12,634 nucleotides of DNA. It comes from Bacteroidales bacterium UBA1715. GTDB taxonomy: Bacteria; Bacteroidota; Bacteroidia; Bacteroidales; UBA1715. A model generated the notes under the pieces. It was not told the origin of the DNA and ran no database searches. It saw only the letters and a list, made by a program, of their open reading frames with translations. Positions within the stretch are counted from its first letter, which is position 1; the number at the start of each line of letters is the position of its first letter. The stretch lies in assembly GCA_002317135.1 (NCBI GenBank), contig DCIX01000015.1, forward strand, positions 1 through 12,634, read 5' to 3'. The position numbers were made by a program, and so were the translations under genes. Positions 6,637-12,634 of the stretch are shown one piece after another.

Positions 6637-6644
6637 TATATTTG
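6637..6644 (+). promoter_or_regulatory. -7 promoter box of kdsA
   Basis: TATATTTG is an exact TAnnTTTG match, 17 bases before the kdsA ATG and 13 bases after the T-run of the secDF terminator. This gives kdsA a very short leader and an independent promoter. No -33 TTTG is visible. Confidence 0.6.
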
Positions 6645-6661
6645 TCTATAAAATTTTAGCT

Positions 6662-7420
6662 ATGGAACAGAAACCTATCTTTATTGCAGGTCCTTGTGTA
6701 ATTGAAACAATGGATGTATTGGAAGAAGTTGCTACTGAATTGGTTCGTATAAATAAGGCTCATAATGTATCTATTATTTTCAAGGCTTCTTTTGATAAGG
6801 CAAACAGAACATCTTTGCAGTCATTTCGTGGACCTGGATTGGAGAAAGGTTTGCAAATGTTGGCAGACATACGATCAAAATACGGATTGCAAATTCTAAC
6901 AGATATTCATGAATCTTGTCAGGCAGAACCTGTTGCTCAGGTTGCCGATGTTTTACAAATTCCAGCATTTCTTTGTCGGCAGACAGATTTACTTGTGGCT
7001 GCAGCAAAGACTGGAAAGGTGGTGAATATTAAGAAAGCACAATTTCTTTCGGGTATTGACATGCAATTCCCAGTAGAGAAAGTTCGTCAGTCGGGAAATA
7101 CGAATGTTTGGCTAACAGAACGTGGAAATATGTATGGTTACAATAATTTGGCTGTGGATTTTAGAAATATATCCGATATGAAACAGTTTACTCCAACGGT
7201 AATAATGGATTGTACGCATTCCGTACAACGCCCAGGTGCAGCTGGAGGGAAATCGGGTGGTGACCGTCAGTTTGTTCCTGCTATGGCTTTGGCGGCAAAA
7301 GCATTTGGCGCTTCGGGGTATTTCTTCGAAATACATCCAAATCCAGAACAAGCCAAAAGTGATGGACCAAATATGTTGTATCTAAAAGATTTTGAAGGAG
7401 TTGTTACAAGTCTATTGTAG
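6662..7420 (+). CDS. kdsA: KDO-8-phosphate synthase, metal-dependent type
   Basis: KdsA condenses phosphoenolpyruvate with arabinose 5-phosphate to 3-deoxy-D-manno-octulosonate 8-phosphate, the first committed step towards KDO of lipopolysaccharide, in the cytosol. The 252-residue chain shows the whole family signature: AGPCVIE (9-15), KASFDKANRTS (41-51), FRGPG (55-59), LTDIHE (79-84), IPAFLCRQTDLL (100-111), KKAQFLS (124-130), DCTHSVQRPG (183-192), EIHP (223-226) and SDGP (233-236). C12, H186, E223 and D234 match, with an offset of one, the metal ligands known in the Aquifex enzyme (C11, H185, E222, D233). E. coli-type metal-free enzymes have asparagine at the cysteine position, so this should be the metal-dependent class. 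It is shorter than E. coli KdsA because it lacks N- and C-terminal extensions. No other KDO gene lies beside it, and its last 9 bases overlap the convergent glycosyltransferase gene. Confidence 0.96.
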   Translation: MEQKPIFIAGPCVIETMDVLEEVATELVRINKAHNVSIIFKASFDKANRTSLQSFRGPGLEKGLQMLADIRSKYGLQILTDIHESCQAEPVAQVADVLQIPAFLCRQTDLLVAAAKTGKVVNIKKAQFLSGIDMQFPVEKVRQSGNTNVWLTERGNMYGYNNLAVDFRNISDMKQFTPTVIMDCTHSVQRPGAAGGKSGGDRQFVPAMALAAKAFGASGYFFEIHPNPEQAKSDGPNMLYLKDFEGVVTSLL

Positions 7421-8650
7421 ATTTCTTGCCATTAATCGATAGATTTTCAAAAGTTCAAATACATCATTTTCGCTGACAGAAATAAGGTTTTTAGCAGCGA
7501 TTATGATAGGAACGCGGTTTATTTTTTCTTGATGTACAAAGTTGAGAAACTTGTAAACCATAAAGCCGTTAAACCAGTTGAAGAATCGTTTTTTGAAAAG
7601 TTCAATTGTGGCGACATTGCCTTTTATTTCTTCAATTTTATCGACAAAATCTTCTTGTAGAAATTCCTGTAGGTAAGGATGGAGTTTGTAGAATTGTTCG
7701 CTTGTGTCCTTTTCCCAAAATTGAAGTATTTGTGAAAAAAAATCTTTTAATATGTCAAATGCTTCTGCGGAGAATGTGCTGTAGTTTGTTTGATTTTCTG
7801 TCATTTTTGAAATGACAGTTCCTGTACCAAACGGCACTCTGTCCGAAGTTCTCGACGACGGGTATATTGTGGTCGTGATTATTTCTCCGAATGTCTCTGC
7901 TTGAAATAGCTTTTGTAGAAAGTAGAAATCTTCGCCAGCTTGTCGTTTGTTCATTCCACCTTGTTTGCAATATGCTTTGGCACGAACGGTAAAACAAGAA
8001 CCTATTGTATGGTGAGCGTAGGGAAATCCGATTCGCTTCAATTGTTCTACATAATATCTCATATACAACTCATATTGCGCAATTGCACTGTATTGGTGTT
8101 CGGATAAGTTTCCGCTTAATGGATGTTCAAAATAACAGTTCGCTGCATTTGTTTTGGGATGTTCAGAATAAAATCTTTCGATTTCAATAAAATAAGTTGA
8201 TTCTACGGCGACATCTGCGTCGCAGGATATAATTATGCCATTCGGATTGTTTATAGTCGCAAAACGACGAATAGCCTCATCCATTGCGATTTTTCGTGCA
8301 AGTCCTACACCAGCTTTTTTGGCAGGAAGATTTTCTGCTAAAATCGGGCAGAAATGTATCCAATTCTGTTCGTTTGCTTTTTCGAACTTCTGTATTTGTT
8401 GATAGGTTTCTTTGTTTAGACTAATAATTTCTTGCTTTGTCGTGTCGCTATGATTCACAACAACAATGACTTCTACGGAACAGTGAGGCTTTTGGCATTT
8501 TGCGAGAGACTCCATTGTCTTGGGAAAGTCAGGCTCATTGTAGCATGGAATCGTGACAATAATGTTCAGATTTGGGTCAACTGCATTTGTCAATCGCTGT
8601 TCGAATGCTTCAAAGCGTGTAAAATATGTCTCAAAAACGGAATCCATCAT
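7412..8650 (-). CDS. Family 2 (GT-A) glycosyltransferase
   Basis: The 412-residue product is a soluble nucleotide-sugar-dependent transferase of the GT2/GT-A type. The N-terminal half has the IPCYNEP motif (34-40) of the nucleotide-binding fold, the strand VEVIVVVNHSD (59-69), the metal-binding DADV motif (144-147) and GED (239-241), the likely catalytic-base region. SSRTSDRVPFGTG (265-277) follows. The rest (about 285-412) is helical and lacks membrane segments, so the protein is cytosolic or peripheral. Donor, acceptor and product cannot be read from the sequence. The neighbouring kdsA hints at surface polysaccharide or lipopolysaccharide, but the two genes converge and are not co-transcribed, so this is weak evidence. 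The ATG at 8647 is an alternative start one codon later. The divergent gap to pepT is 82 bases; TATTTTTA on the minus strand (8672-8665) is a one-mismatch -7 box. No terminator is seen; its 3' end runs into kdsA. Confidence 0.85.
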   Translation of the reverse strand: MMDSVFETYFTRFEAFEQRLTNAVDPNLNIIVTIPCYNEPDFPKTMESLAKCQKPHCSVEVIVVVNHSDTTKQEIISLNKETYQQIQKFEKANEQNWIHFCPILAENLPAKKAGVGLARKIAMDEAIRRFATINNPNGIIISCDADVAVESTYFIEIERFYSEHPKTNAANCYFEHPLSGNLSEHQYSAIAQYELYMRYYVEQLKRIGFPYAHHTIGSCFTVRAKAYCKQGGMNKRQAGEDFYFLQKLFQAETFGEIITTTIYPSSRTSDRVPFGTGTVISKMTENQTNYSTFSAEAFDILKDFFSQILQFWEKDTSEQFYKLHPYLQEFLQEDFVDKIEEIKGNVATIELFKKRFFNWFNGFMVYKFLNFVHQEKINRVPIIIAAKNLISVSENDVFELLKIYRLMARNLQ

Positions 8651-8710
8651 TAATCTTTGTTTTGTAAAAATAGTTGTCTTTCTGCAATATTCCTAATGCT
8701 TAAAATTCTG

Positions 8711-8718
8711 TATTTTTG
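8711..8718 (+). promoter_or_regulatory. -7 promoter box of pepT
   Basis: TATTTTTG is an exact TAnnTTTG match 14 bases before the pepT ATG, giving a near-leaderless or very short-leader mRNA. It lies in the 82-base divergent gap shared with the glycosyltransferase gene. No -33 box is evident. Confidence 0.58.
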
Positions 8719-8732
8719 GAAAAATTACGATT

Positions 8733-9953
8733 ATGGAATCAATACTATCAAGATTTTTGCGATATGTTGCGGTAGAAACAACTTCTGACGAACAATCACA
8801 TACTCATCCAAGTTCTGCTTGCCAATTAAATCTGTTACAAATGCTGTATGACGAATTGCGAAATCTTGGCTATGAAGCTGATTTTGATAGCAACGGATAT
8901 GTCACAGCGACAATCCCATCAAATGTTGACACTGATGTTCCTACAATTGGTTTTATTGCCCATGTTGATACGTCTCCAGACGCATCGGGAGTGAACATTC
9001 ATCCTAATATTATAGAAAACTATGATGGGAAAGATATTGTATTGAATACGGAGAAAAACATTGTTTTGCAGGTTTCTTCTTTCCCAGAATTGAAACGATA
9101 CGCGGGGCAAACTATAATTACAACAGATGGAACGACTTTACTTGGTGCTGACGATAAGGCTGGCGTTGCCGAAATAATGTGTGCGATTGAATATCTTCAT
9201 GAACATCAAGAAATTCCTCATGGAGAATTGAAAATAGCGTTTACTACCGACGAAGAAATCGGCTGTGGTGTTGATTTGTTTGCAGTAGAACAATTTGGTG
9301 CAGACTATGCTTATACAATTGATGGCGGTGAAATTGGCGAACTGGAATACGAAAACTTTAATGCGGCAGCAGCAACTATTGAAGTTTATGGTTTTAATGT
9401 TCATCCTGGTTATGCCAAGGGTACAATGATTAATTCTCAATTAATTGCGTCTGAATTTATATCTCTTTTGCCGAAAGACGAACGCCCAGAAACGACAGAG
9501 GGAAGAGAGGGATTTATTCATCTTACAGATTTGAAAGGCGATGTTTCAAAAACAATTTTGCAATGTATTATACGAGATTTCGACCAACAGAAATTTAAAC
9601 AAAAACAGTTTGTTTTGAAGCAGATAGCGCAGCAATTACAAGAGAAATATCATACAAAAATTGAGGTTACTATTACTCAGCAGTATGAGAATATGATAGA
9701 GAAAATACGACCTTGTATGTTTATTGTGGATATTGCAAGACAGGCAATGAAAGAGGTTGGTATTGTTCCGAAAATTCAACCGATTCGTGGTGGAACCGAT
9801 GGCGTTCGGTTGTCGTTTATGGGACTTCCTTGTCCGAATCTTTTTGCTGGTGGGCACAATTTTCATAGCAATTTTGAATATGTGCCTCTTCAAAGTATGG
9901 AGAAAGCAGCGGAAACAATCATTGCGATAGCTCGATTGTTTACAGAGAAATAA
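8733..9953 (+). CDS. pepT: Peptidase T (tripeptide aminopeptidase)
   Basis: PepT is a cytosolic two-zinc M20B metallopeptidase that removes the N-terminal residue from tripeptides, a late step in peptide use. At 406 residues it has the normal family length. The metal and catalytic residues are in place: H77 and D79 in AHVDTSPD (76-83), D140 in LLGADDKAG (137-144), the DEEIGCG motif (173-179) with catalytic base E174 and ligand E175, D197 in TIDGGEIG (195-202), and H378 in GGHNFHSNFEYV (373-384). These correspond closely to E. coli PepT H78, D80, D140, E173, E174, D196 and H379. The dimerisation lid domain typical of M20 enzymes occupies roughly 210-320. It has its own promoter box, and a strong terminator begins directly at its stop codon, so it is a single-gene unit. 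Confidence 0.96.
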   Translation: MESILSRFLRYVAVETTSDEQSHTHPSSACQLNLLQMLYDELRNLGYEADFDSNGYVTATIPSNVDTDVPTIGFIAHVDTSPDASGVNIHPNIIENYDGKDIVLNTEKNIVLQVSSFPELKRYAGQTIITTDGTTLLGADDKAGVAEIMCAIEYLHEHQEIPHGELKIAFTTDEEIGCGVDLFAVEQFGADYAYTIDGGEIGELEYENFNAAAATIEVYGFNVHPGYAKGTMINSQLIASEFISLLPKDERPETTEGREGFIHLTDLKGDVSKTILQCIIRDFDQQKFKQKQFVLKQIAQQLQEKYHTKIEVTITQQYENMIEKIRPCMFIVDIARQAMKEVGIVPKIQPIRGGTDGVRLSFMGLPCPNLFAGGHNFHSNFEYVPLQSMEKAAETIIAIARLFTEK

Positions 9954-9981
9954 AAAAAGCAATCCGTATGGATTGCTTTTT
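9954..9981. terminator. Two-way intrinsic terminator between pepT and the DUF1573 gene
   Basis: A perfect 12-base inverted repeat, AAAAAGCAATCC and GGATTGCTTTTT, with a GTAT loop. It has an A-run on its left and a T-run on its right, so it can stop transcription from both convergent genes. It begins immediately after the pepT stop and 25 bases beyond the stop of the minus-strand gene. Confidence 0.93.
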
Positions 9982-10006
9982 ATCTAAATACAAGGATAAT
10001 TCCTAA

Positions 10007-10429
10007 TTAATTATTCTCCTTTTCTTGAATTTCAGGAGTTCCGTCAACTACTTGACCTTTAATGGTTAAGATAATAGTTGATTCCTCTTGTTTGTTAGTT
10101 GTAACAGTGATTCTTTTTGTGAAGTGACCGACATTGTTTGTGTTATATTTTACATCAATTGCACTTGATTCTCCTGGATTAATTGGCGTTTTTGGCCAAC
10201 TAGGAACAGTACAACCACAAGAAGCAACTACATTTGTAAGAATAAGTGGAGTTTCTGAATTGTTTGTGAATTTGAAAGAACATTTTCCGTCAGAACCTTT
10301 AGCAATCATTCCGTAATCGTATGTTTGTGTTTCAAAAGCAACTTCTTTTTTTTGTTGTTCTGATTCTTGACCAAAACTGCACATTGCGAAGCAGAATAAT
10401 GCACTAAATAATACTACTAATTTTTTCAT
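10007..10429 (-). CDS. DUF1573 exported protein
   Basis: The 140-residue product begins with a signal peptide (K2-K3, hydrophobic 4-16) and a likely signal peptidase I site after SFG, leaving Gln21 as the mature N-terminus, which is common in Bacteroidetes. The mature part is a single DUF1573 domain, an immunoglobulin-like beta-sandwich: TYDYGMIAKG (36-45), a CSFKFTN strand (50-56), the family hallmark SCGCTVP (70-76) with C71 and C73, NPGESS (84-89) and the final strands to about 127. The biochemical function of the family is not known. The last residues are charged and probably disordered. It lies 48 bases downstream of htrA on the same strand, so read-through is likely, but an exact -7 box in the gap gives it a promoter of its own. 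Location is expected in the periplasm. Confidence 0.88.
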   Translation of the reverse strand: MKKLVVLFSALFCFAMCSFGQESEQQKKEVAFETQTYDYGMIAKGSDGKCSFKFTNNSETPLILTNVVASCGCTVPSWPKTPINPGESSAIDVKYNTNNVGHFTKRITVTTNKQEESTIILTIKGQVVDGTPEIQEKENN

Positions 10430-10452
10430 TGTCTTGATTTTTTAATTGTTTA

Positions 10453-10460
10453 CAAAAATA
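10453..10460 (-). promoter_or_regulatory. -7 promoter box of the DUF1573 gene
   Basis: On the minus strand TATTTTTG (10460-10453) matches TAnnTTTG exactly and lies 23 bases before the ATG at 10429, inside the 48-base gap after htrA. No TTTG stands at the expected -33 position. Confidence 0.58.
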
Positions 10461-10477
10461 GAAATTTATTTGTTGAA

Positions 10478-11956
10478 TTACATTCCAAATGCGAAATAAT
10501 ATGTTCCTGCAACATCAGGGTAGACGCCTTCAATCATAACGCCGCCTTTTTTGTTTTGCATAATTTGTATGAATTGTTCTGTGTCTTTAATGTTTTCGTT
10601 ATCTACTTTCGTGATAATAAAGCCCTTACGCATATTTGTATGCTTTTGTATCACTCCTTCTTCAATTGATGTAACTTCTACACCATTGGAAATACCAATC
10701 TTCTTTAAGATTTTTTCGTTAGCGTTTTGAACAGTAATTCCCAACTTGTTGCAAATGTCTTCGCTTGCTTTTTCTGTGAGAGTTTCTTTGCCATCTTTAT
10801 TGGTTAGATGCACATCGAAGACCATATCTTTATCTCCGTTTCGTACAATTCCTACACGGATTGCATCGCCAGGTGCTCTACGGCCAATAATTTCTTGTAA
10901 TTCGGTTGAACTCGTTACAGAAACTCCATCAATAGATATAATTACATCGCCTGATTTAATGCCGGCTTTATCGGCAGCACCATTGTCAGAAACAGATTCT
11001 ACATAGACACCTTTGTTTATTTTGTAGCCTTTCTCGTTTGCCAGTTTTGAATCTAAATCACGGATAGAAACGCCTAAGAAACCACGTTGAACAATTCCGT
11101 ATGTTTTTAAGTCATAGATAACTTTTGAAACAATATTGGCAGGTACAGCGAATCCGTAACCAGTATAAGAACCTGTAGGACTTGCAATAGCCGTATTGAT
11201 TCCTATCAAATCGCCAGAAGCATTGGTTAATGCACCACCACTATTACCAGGATTGATTGCCGCATCTGTTTGAATGAATGATTCTATTGCATATTTCTGT
11301 TTCAAAATATTGATATTTCGTCCTTTTGCACTCACAATACCTGCAGTAACGGTAGAGTTTAAGTTGAAAGGATTACCTACAGCCAAGCACCATTCACCAA
11401 CTTTTACATTGTCACTATTTGCGAATGAAATTGCAGACAAATCGTCAGCATCGATTTTTATAAGAGCAAGGTCTGTGTTAGGATCTGTTCCTATAACCGT
11501 TGCTGTAAATTCACGTTTGTCGTGTAAGGTAACCGAAATTTCATCTGCTCCTTTCACAACATGGTTATTGGTAACAATGTATCCGTCTTTCTGTACGATA
11601 ACGCCAGATCCACTTGCTTGTTGCACATTCTCTTTTTGTGGAACATCCCAACTATCACCAAAGAACTCTCTCCATAAATCAAATCCTTGAGGATATGCAG
11701 ACGAACGAACTGTCGTTTTGGTAGCAATGTGTACAACAGTAGGCATGACTTTTTCGGCTGCTTGGGTAAAATCTATGCCATTCCCAATAGATGCAGCAGA
11801 ATACGAAACTGTTTGAACCATAGATGGTTGACTTGTTTGCACAATAGAATCCGAAACATTGACAATCTTCGGATTTACTGCATACAAAAATGCAATTGTT
11901 AGGGCACTGCCCACAATTGCCGAACCTGTTAAAACCAAAAATTTTTTCATAGTCAT
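10478..11956 (-). CDS. htrA: HtrA/Do-family periplasmic serine protease (DegP/DegQ-like)
   Basis: HtrA proteases degrade and chaperone misfolded envelope proteins in the periplasm and usually form trimer-based cages. The 492-residue chain starts with a signal peptide or anchor (hydrophobic about 6-26). The trypsin-like domain (about 62-290) carries the triad H132 (TNNHVV), D162 (TDLALIKI) and S239 (GNSGGAL); SGSGVI (115-120) and GYGFAVP (266-272) are further family marks. PDZ1 spans about 291-386, opening with RGFLGVSIRDL and containing AGIKSGDVI; PDZ2 is more divergent, about 402-485. The C-terminus ends in an aromatic YYFAFGM. Length and two-PDZ layout fit DegP/DegQ. A second in-frame ATG at 11950 (MKKFLV) is an equally plausible or better start. 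I see no exact -7 box upstream: the nearest sequence, TAAAATTTG, has one extra base between the halves. The gene precedes the DUF1573 gene and diverges from a lipoprotein gene. Confidence 0.95.
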   Translation of the reverse strand: MTMKKFLVLTGSAIVGSALTIAFLYAVNPKIVNVSDSIVQTSQPSMVQTVSYSAASIGNGIDFTQAAEKVMPTVVHIATKTTVRSSAYPQGFDLWREFFGDSWDVPQKENVQQASGSGVIVQKDGYIVTNNHVVKGADEISVTLHDKREFTATVIGTDPNTDLALIKIDADDLSAISFANSDNVKVGEWCLAVGNPFNLNSTVTAGIVSAKGRNINILKQKYAIESFIQTDAAINPGNSGGALTNASGDLIGINTAIASPTGSYTGYGFAVPANIVSKVIYDLKTYGIVQRGFLGVSIRDLDSKLANEKGYKINKGVYVESVSDNGAADKAGIKSGDVIISIDGVSVTSSTELQEIIGRRAPGDAIRVGIVRNGDKDMVFDVHLTNKDGKETLTEKASEDICNKLGITVQNANEKILKKIGISNGVEVTSIEEGVIQKHTNMRKGFIITKVDNENIKDTEQFIQIMQNKKGGVMIEGVYPDVAGTYYFAFGM

Positions 11957-12082
11957 TAAATTAAAATCAACAACTGAAACTTTACGAATTCGTTTTTATT
12001 GTTTGTATTCTATCAAATTTTAGACCAAAGTTTGTTTTTTATTATGTGAAAATATATAGTGTTAAGAATTTATTTAAATATA

Positions 12083-12090
12083 TAAATTTG
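12083..12090 (+). promoter_or_regulatory. -7 promoter box of the second lipoprotein gene
   Basis: TAAATTTG is an exact TAnnTTTG match, 41 bases before the ATG at 12132, in the 175-base divergent region shared with htrA. The region is extremely AT-rich, so chance matches are more likely here than elsewhere. No -33 box is clear. Confidence 0.45.
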
Positions 12091-12131
12091 CATTTGAAAT
12101 AAATAAGTTGTCATTTTATAATTAAAAAATT

Positions 12132-12527
12132 ATGAAATTATCGATAAAAATATTGGTTTTTATCACAGCTTGCTATCTTTTAGGCTGTAAAGATGGTTGT
12201 CCGGAAGAATTTAATAGTATACAATGTTCTATTTGTAATGGAACCATAGATACTGTAAGAATATCCTTTTGTGGGAAATCAGTCAAATCTATTGATATGG
12301 CTCCTGGCGAAAAATATCAATATCCTTTTGATAAACAAGCACATACAATTGAGGATGCAGATTCCTTAAAAATCAAATCATGCAAAAAAGAATATACTTA
12401 TTATAGCATTGATCACACTGGACCATTTGACTTAGATAATTATACTTCGACAGATACAATTGCGAAAAAGAGAAGTAAAGGTTACCTACTTTTCACTTAT
12501 TACTACGAATACAATATAAGTGAGTAA
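12132..12527 (+). CDS. Small cysteine-rich putative lipoprotein, function unknown
   Basis: The 131-residue product has a short signal sequence (K2, K6, hydrophobic 7-17) and a lipobox LLGC, with the lipidated cysteine at position 19. The mature part contains further cysteines (C23, C32, C35, C47, C84), enough for one or two disulfides in an oxidising compartment. No enzymatic motif is visible. The segments PGEK (58-61), DSLKI (77-81) and TYYS (89-92) parallel PGEE, DSVVF and HYYT of the lipoprotein at 118-570, with nearly equal spacing, so I infer a shared small beta-rich fold and distant common origin. It is divergent from htrA, from which it is 175 bases away, and lies 70 bases before another exported-protein gene on the same strand, with which it may be co-transcribed. 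Its role cannot be assigned. Confidence 0.72.
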   Translation: MKLSIKILVFITACYLLGCKDGCPEEFNSIQCSICNGTIDTVRISFCGKSVKSIDMAPGEKYQYPFDKQAHTIEDADSLKIKSCKKEYTYYSIDHTGPFDLDNYTSTDTIAKKRSKGYLLFTYYYEYNISE

Positions 12528-12597
12528 AAATATTGTGACGCTATTTTAGGATTAGACACAGGTATCATTGAGTTTTCAATAAAACAATAAAAGGCTT

Positions 12598-12634
12598 ATG
12601 AAAAAGATTATTTCTTTATTTGTAGTTGTATTAA
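12598..12634 (+). CDS. Start of an exported protein gene, cut by the window edge
   Basis: The ATG at 12598 opens a frame encoding MKKIISLFVVVL, a typical start of a signal peptide (two lysines, then hydrophobic residues). Only 12 codons are inside the window, so neither lipobox nor product can be judged. It follows the lipoprotein gene by 70 bases on the same strand and may belong to the same transcript or lipoprotein cluster. A one-mismatch -7 box, TATTTTAG, lies at 12542-12549. Confidence 0.5.
   Translation, partial: MKKIISLFVVVL

Noticed and set aside
11984..11993. ACGAATTCGT palindrome upstream of htrA as an operator
   Set aside because: A single 10-base palindrome is expected several times by chance in a window of this size, and there is no second copy or flanking symmetry.
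12567..12580. ATTGA-GTTT-TCAAT hairpin after the second lipoprotein gene as a terminator
   Set aside because: It has only five AT-rich base pairs and no T-run, too weak for a terminator call.

Overview
The window looks like chromosomal DNA of an anaerobic Bacteroidetes bacterium, most likely of the order Bacteroidales. Three things point there. The DNA is AT-rich. SecD and SecF are fused into one polypeptide, there is a DUF1573 periplasmic protein, and short lipoproteins are present. Nearly every gene has a TAnnTTTG element, the Bacteroidetes -7 promoter box, about 10-60 bases before its start, while Shine-Dalgarno sequences are mostly weak or absent.

Layout from left to right: a small lipoprotein gene (118-570, +); rpiB, a sugar-phosphate isomerase (675-1112, +), closed by a strong terminator; an orphan nuclease/toxin-like gene (1224-1691, +); a probable ~70-nt small RNA on the minus strand (about 1759-1690) that converges on it; a LutB-type LUD/iron-sulfur protein without its usual LutA and LutC partners (2069-3436, +); secDF (3554-6571, +) with a terminator; kdsA (6662-7420, +); a family 2 glycosyltransferase (8650-7412, -) whose stop overlaps that of kdsA; pepT (8733-9953, +) transcribed divergently from the glycosyltransferase; a two-sided terminator; a DUF1573 protein (10429-10007, -) downstream of an HtrA/Do protease (11956-10478, -); a second small lipoprotein (12132-12527, +) that shares a spaced motif pattern with the first; and the first codons of another exported protein that runs off the right edge.

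Most of the window is envelope and housekeeping biology. SecDF supports protein export, HtrA handles misfolded periplasmic proteins, KdsA makes the KDO precursor of lipopolysaccharide, RpiB feeds the pentose-phosphate pool (ribulose 5-phosphate is also the source of the arabinose 5-phosphate that KdsA uses), PepT trims tripeptides, and LutB-type proteins serve lactate oxidation or related redox chemistry. Most genes seem to be transcribed singly from their own promoters.

The least ordinary part is 1190-1775. Between two housekeeping genes sit a stand-alone PD-(D/E)XK/CdiA-CT-like nuclease domain and a well-formed small RNA gene. The RNA gene has both promoter boxes, a GAAA-tetraloop hairpin and an intrinsic terminator. 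I could not assign the RNA to a known family, and no immunity gene is visible.
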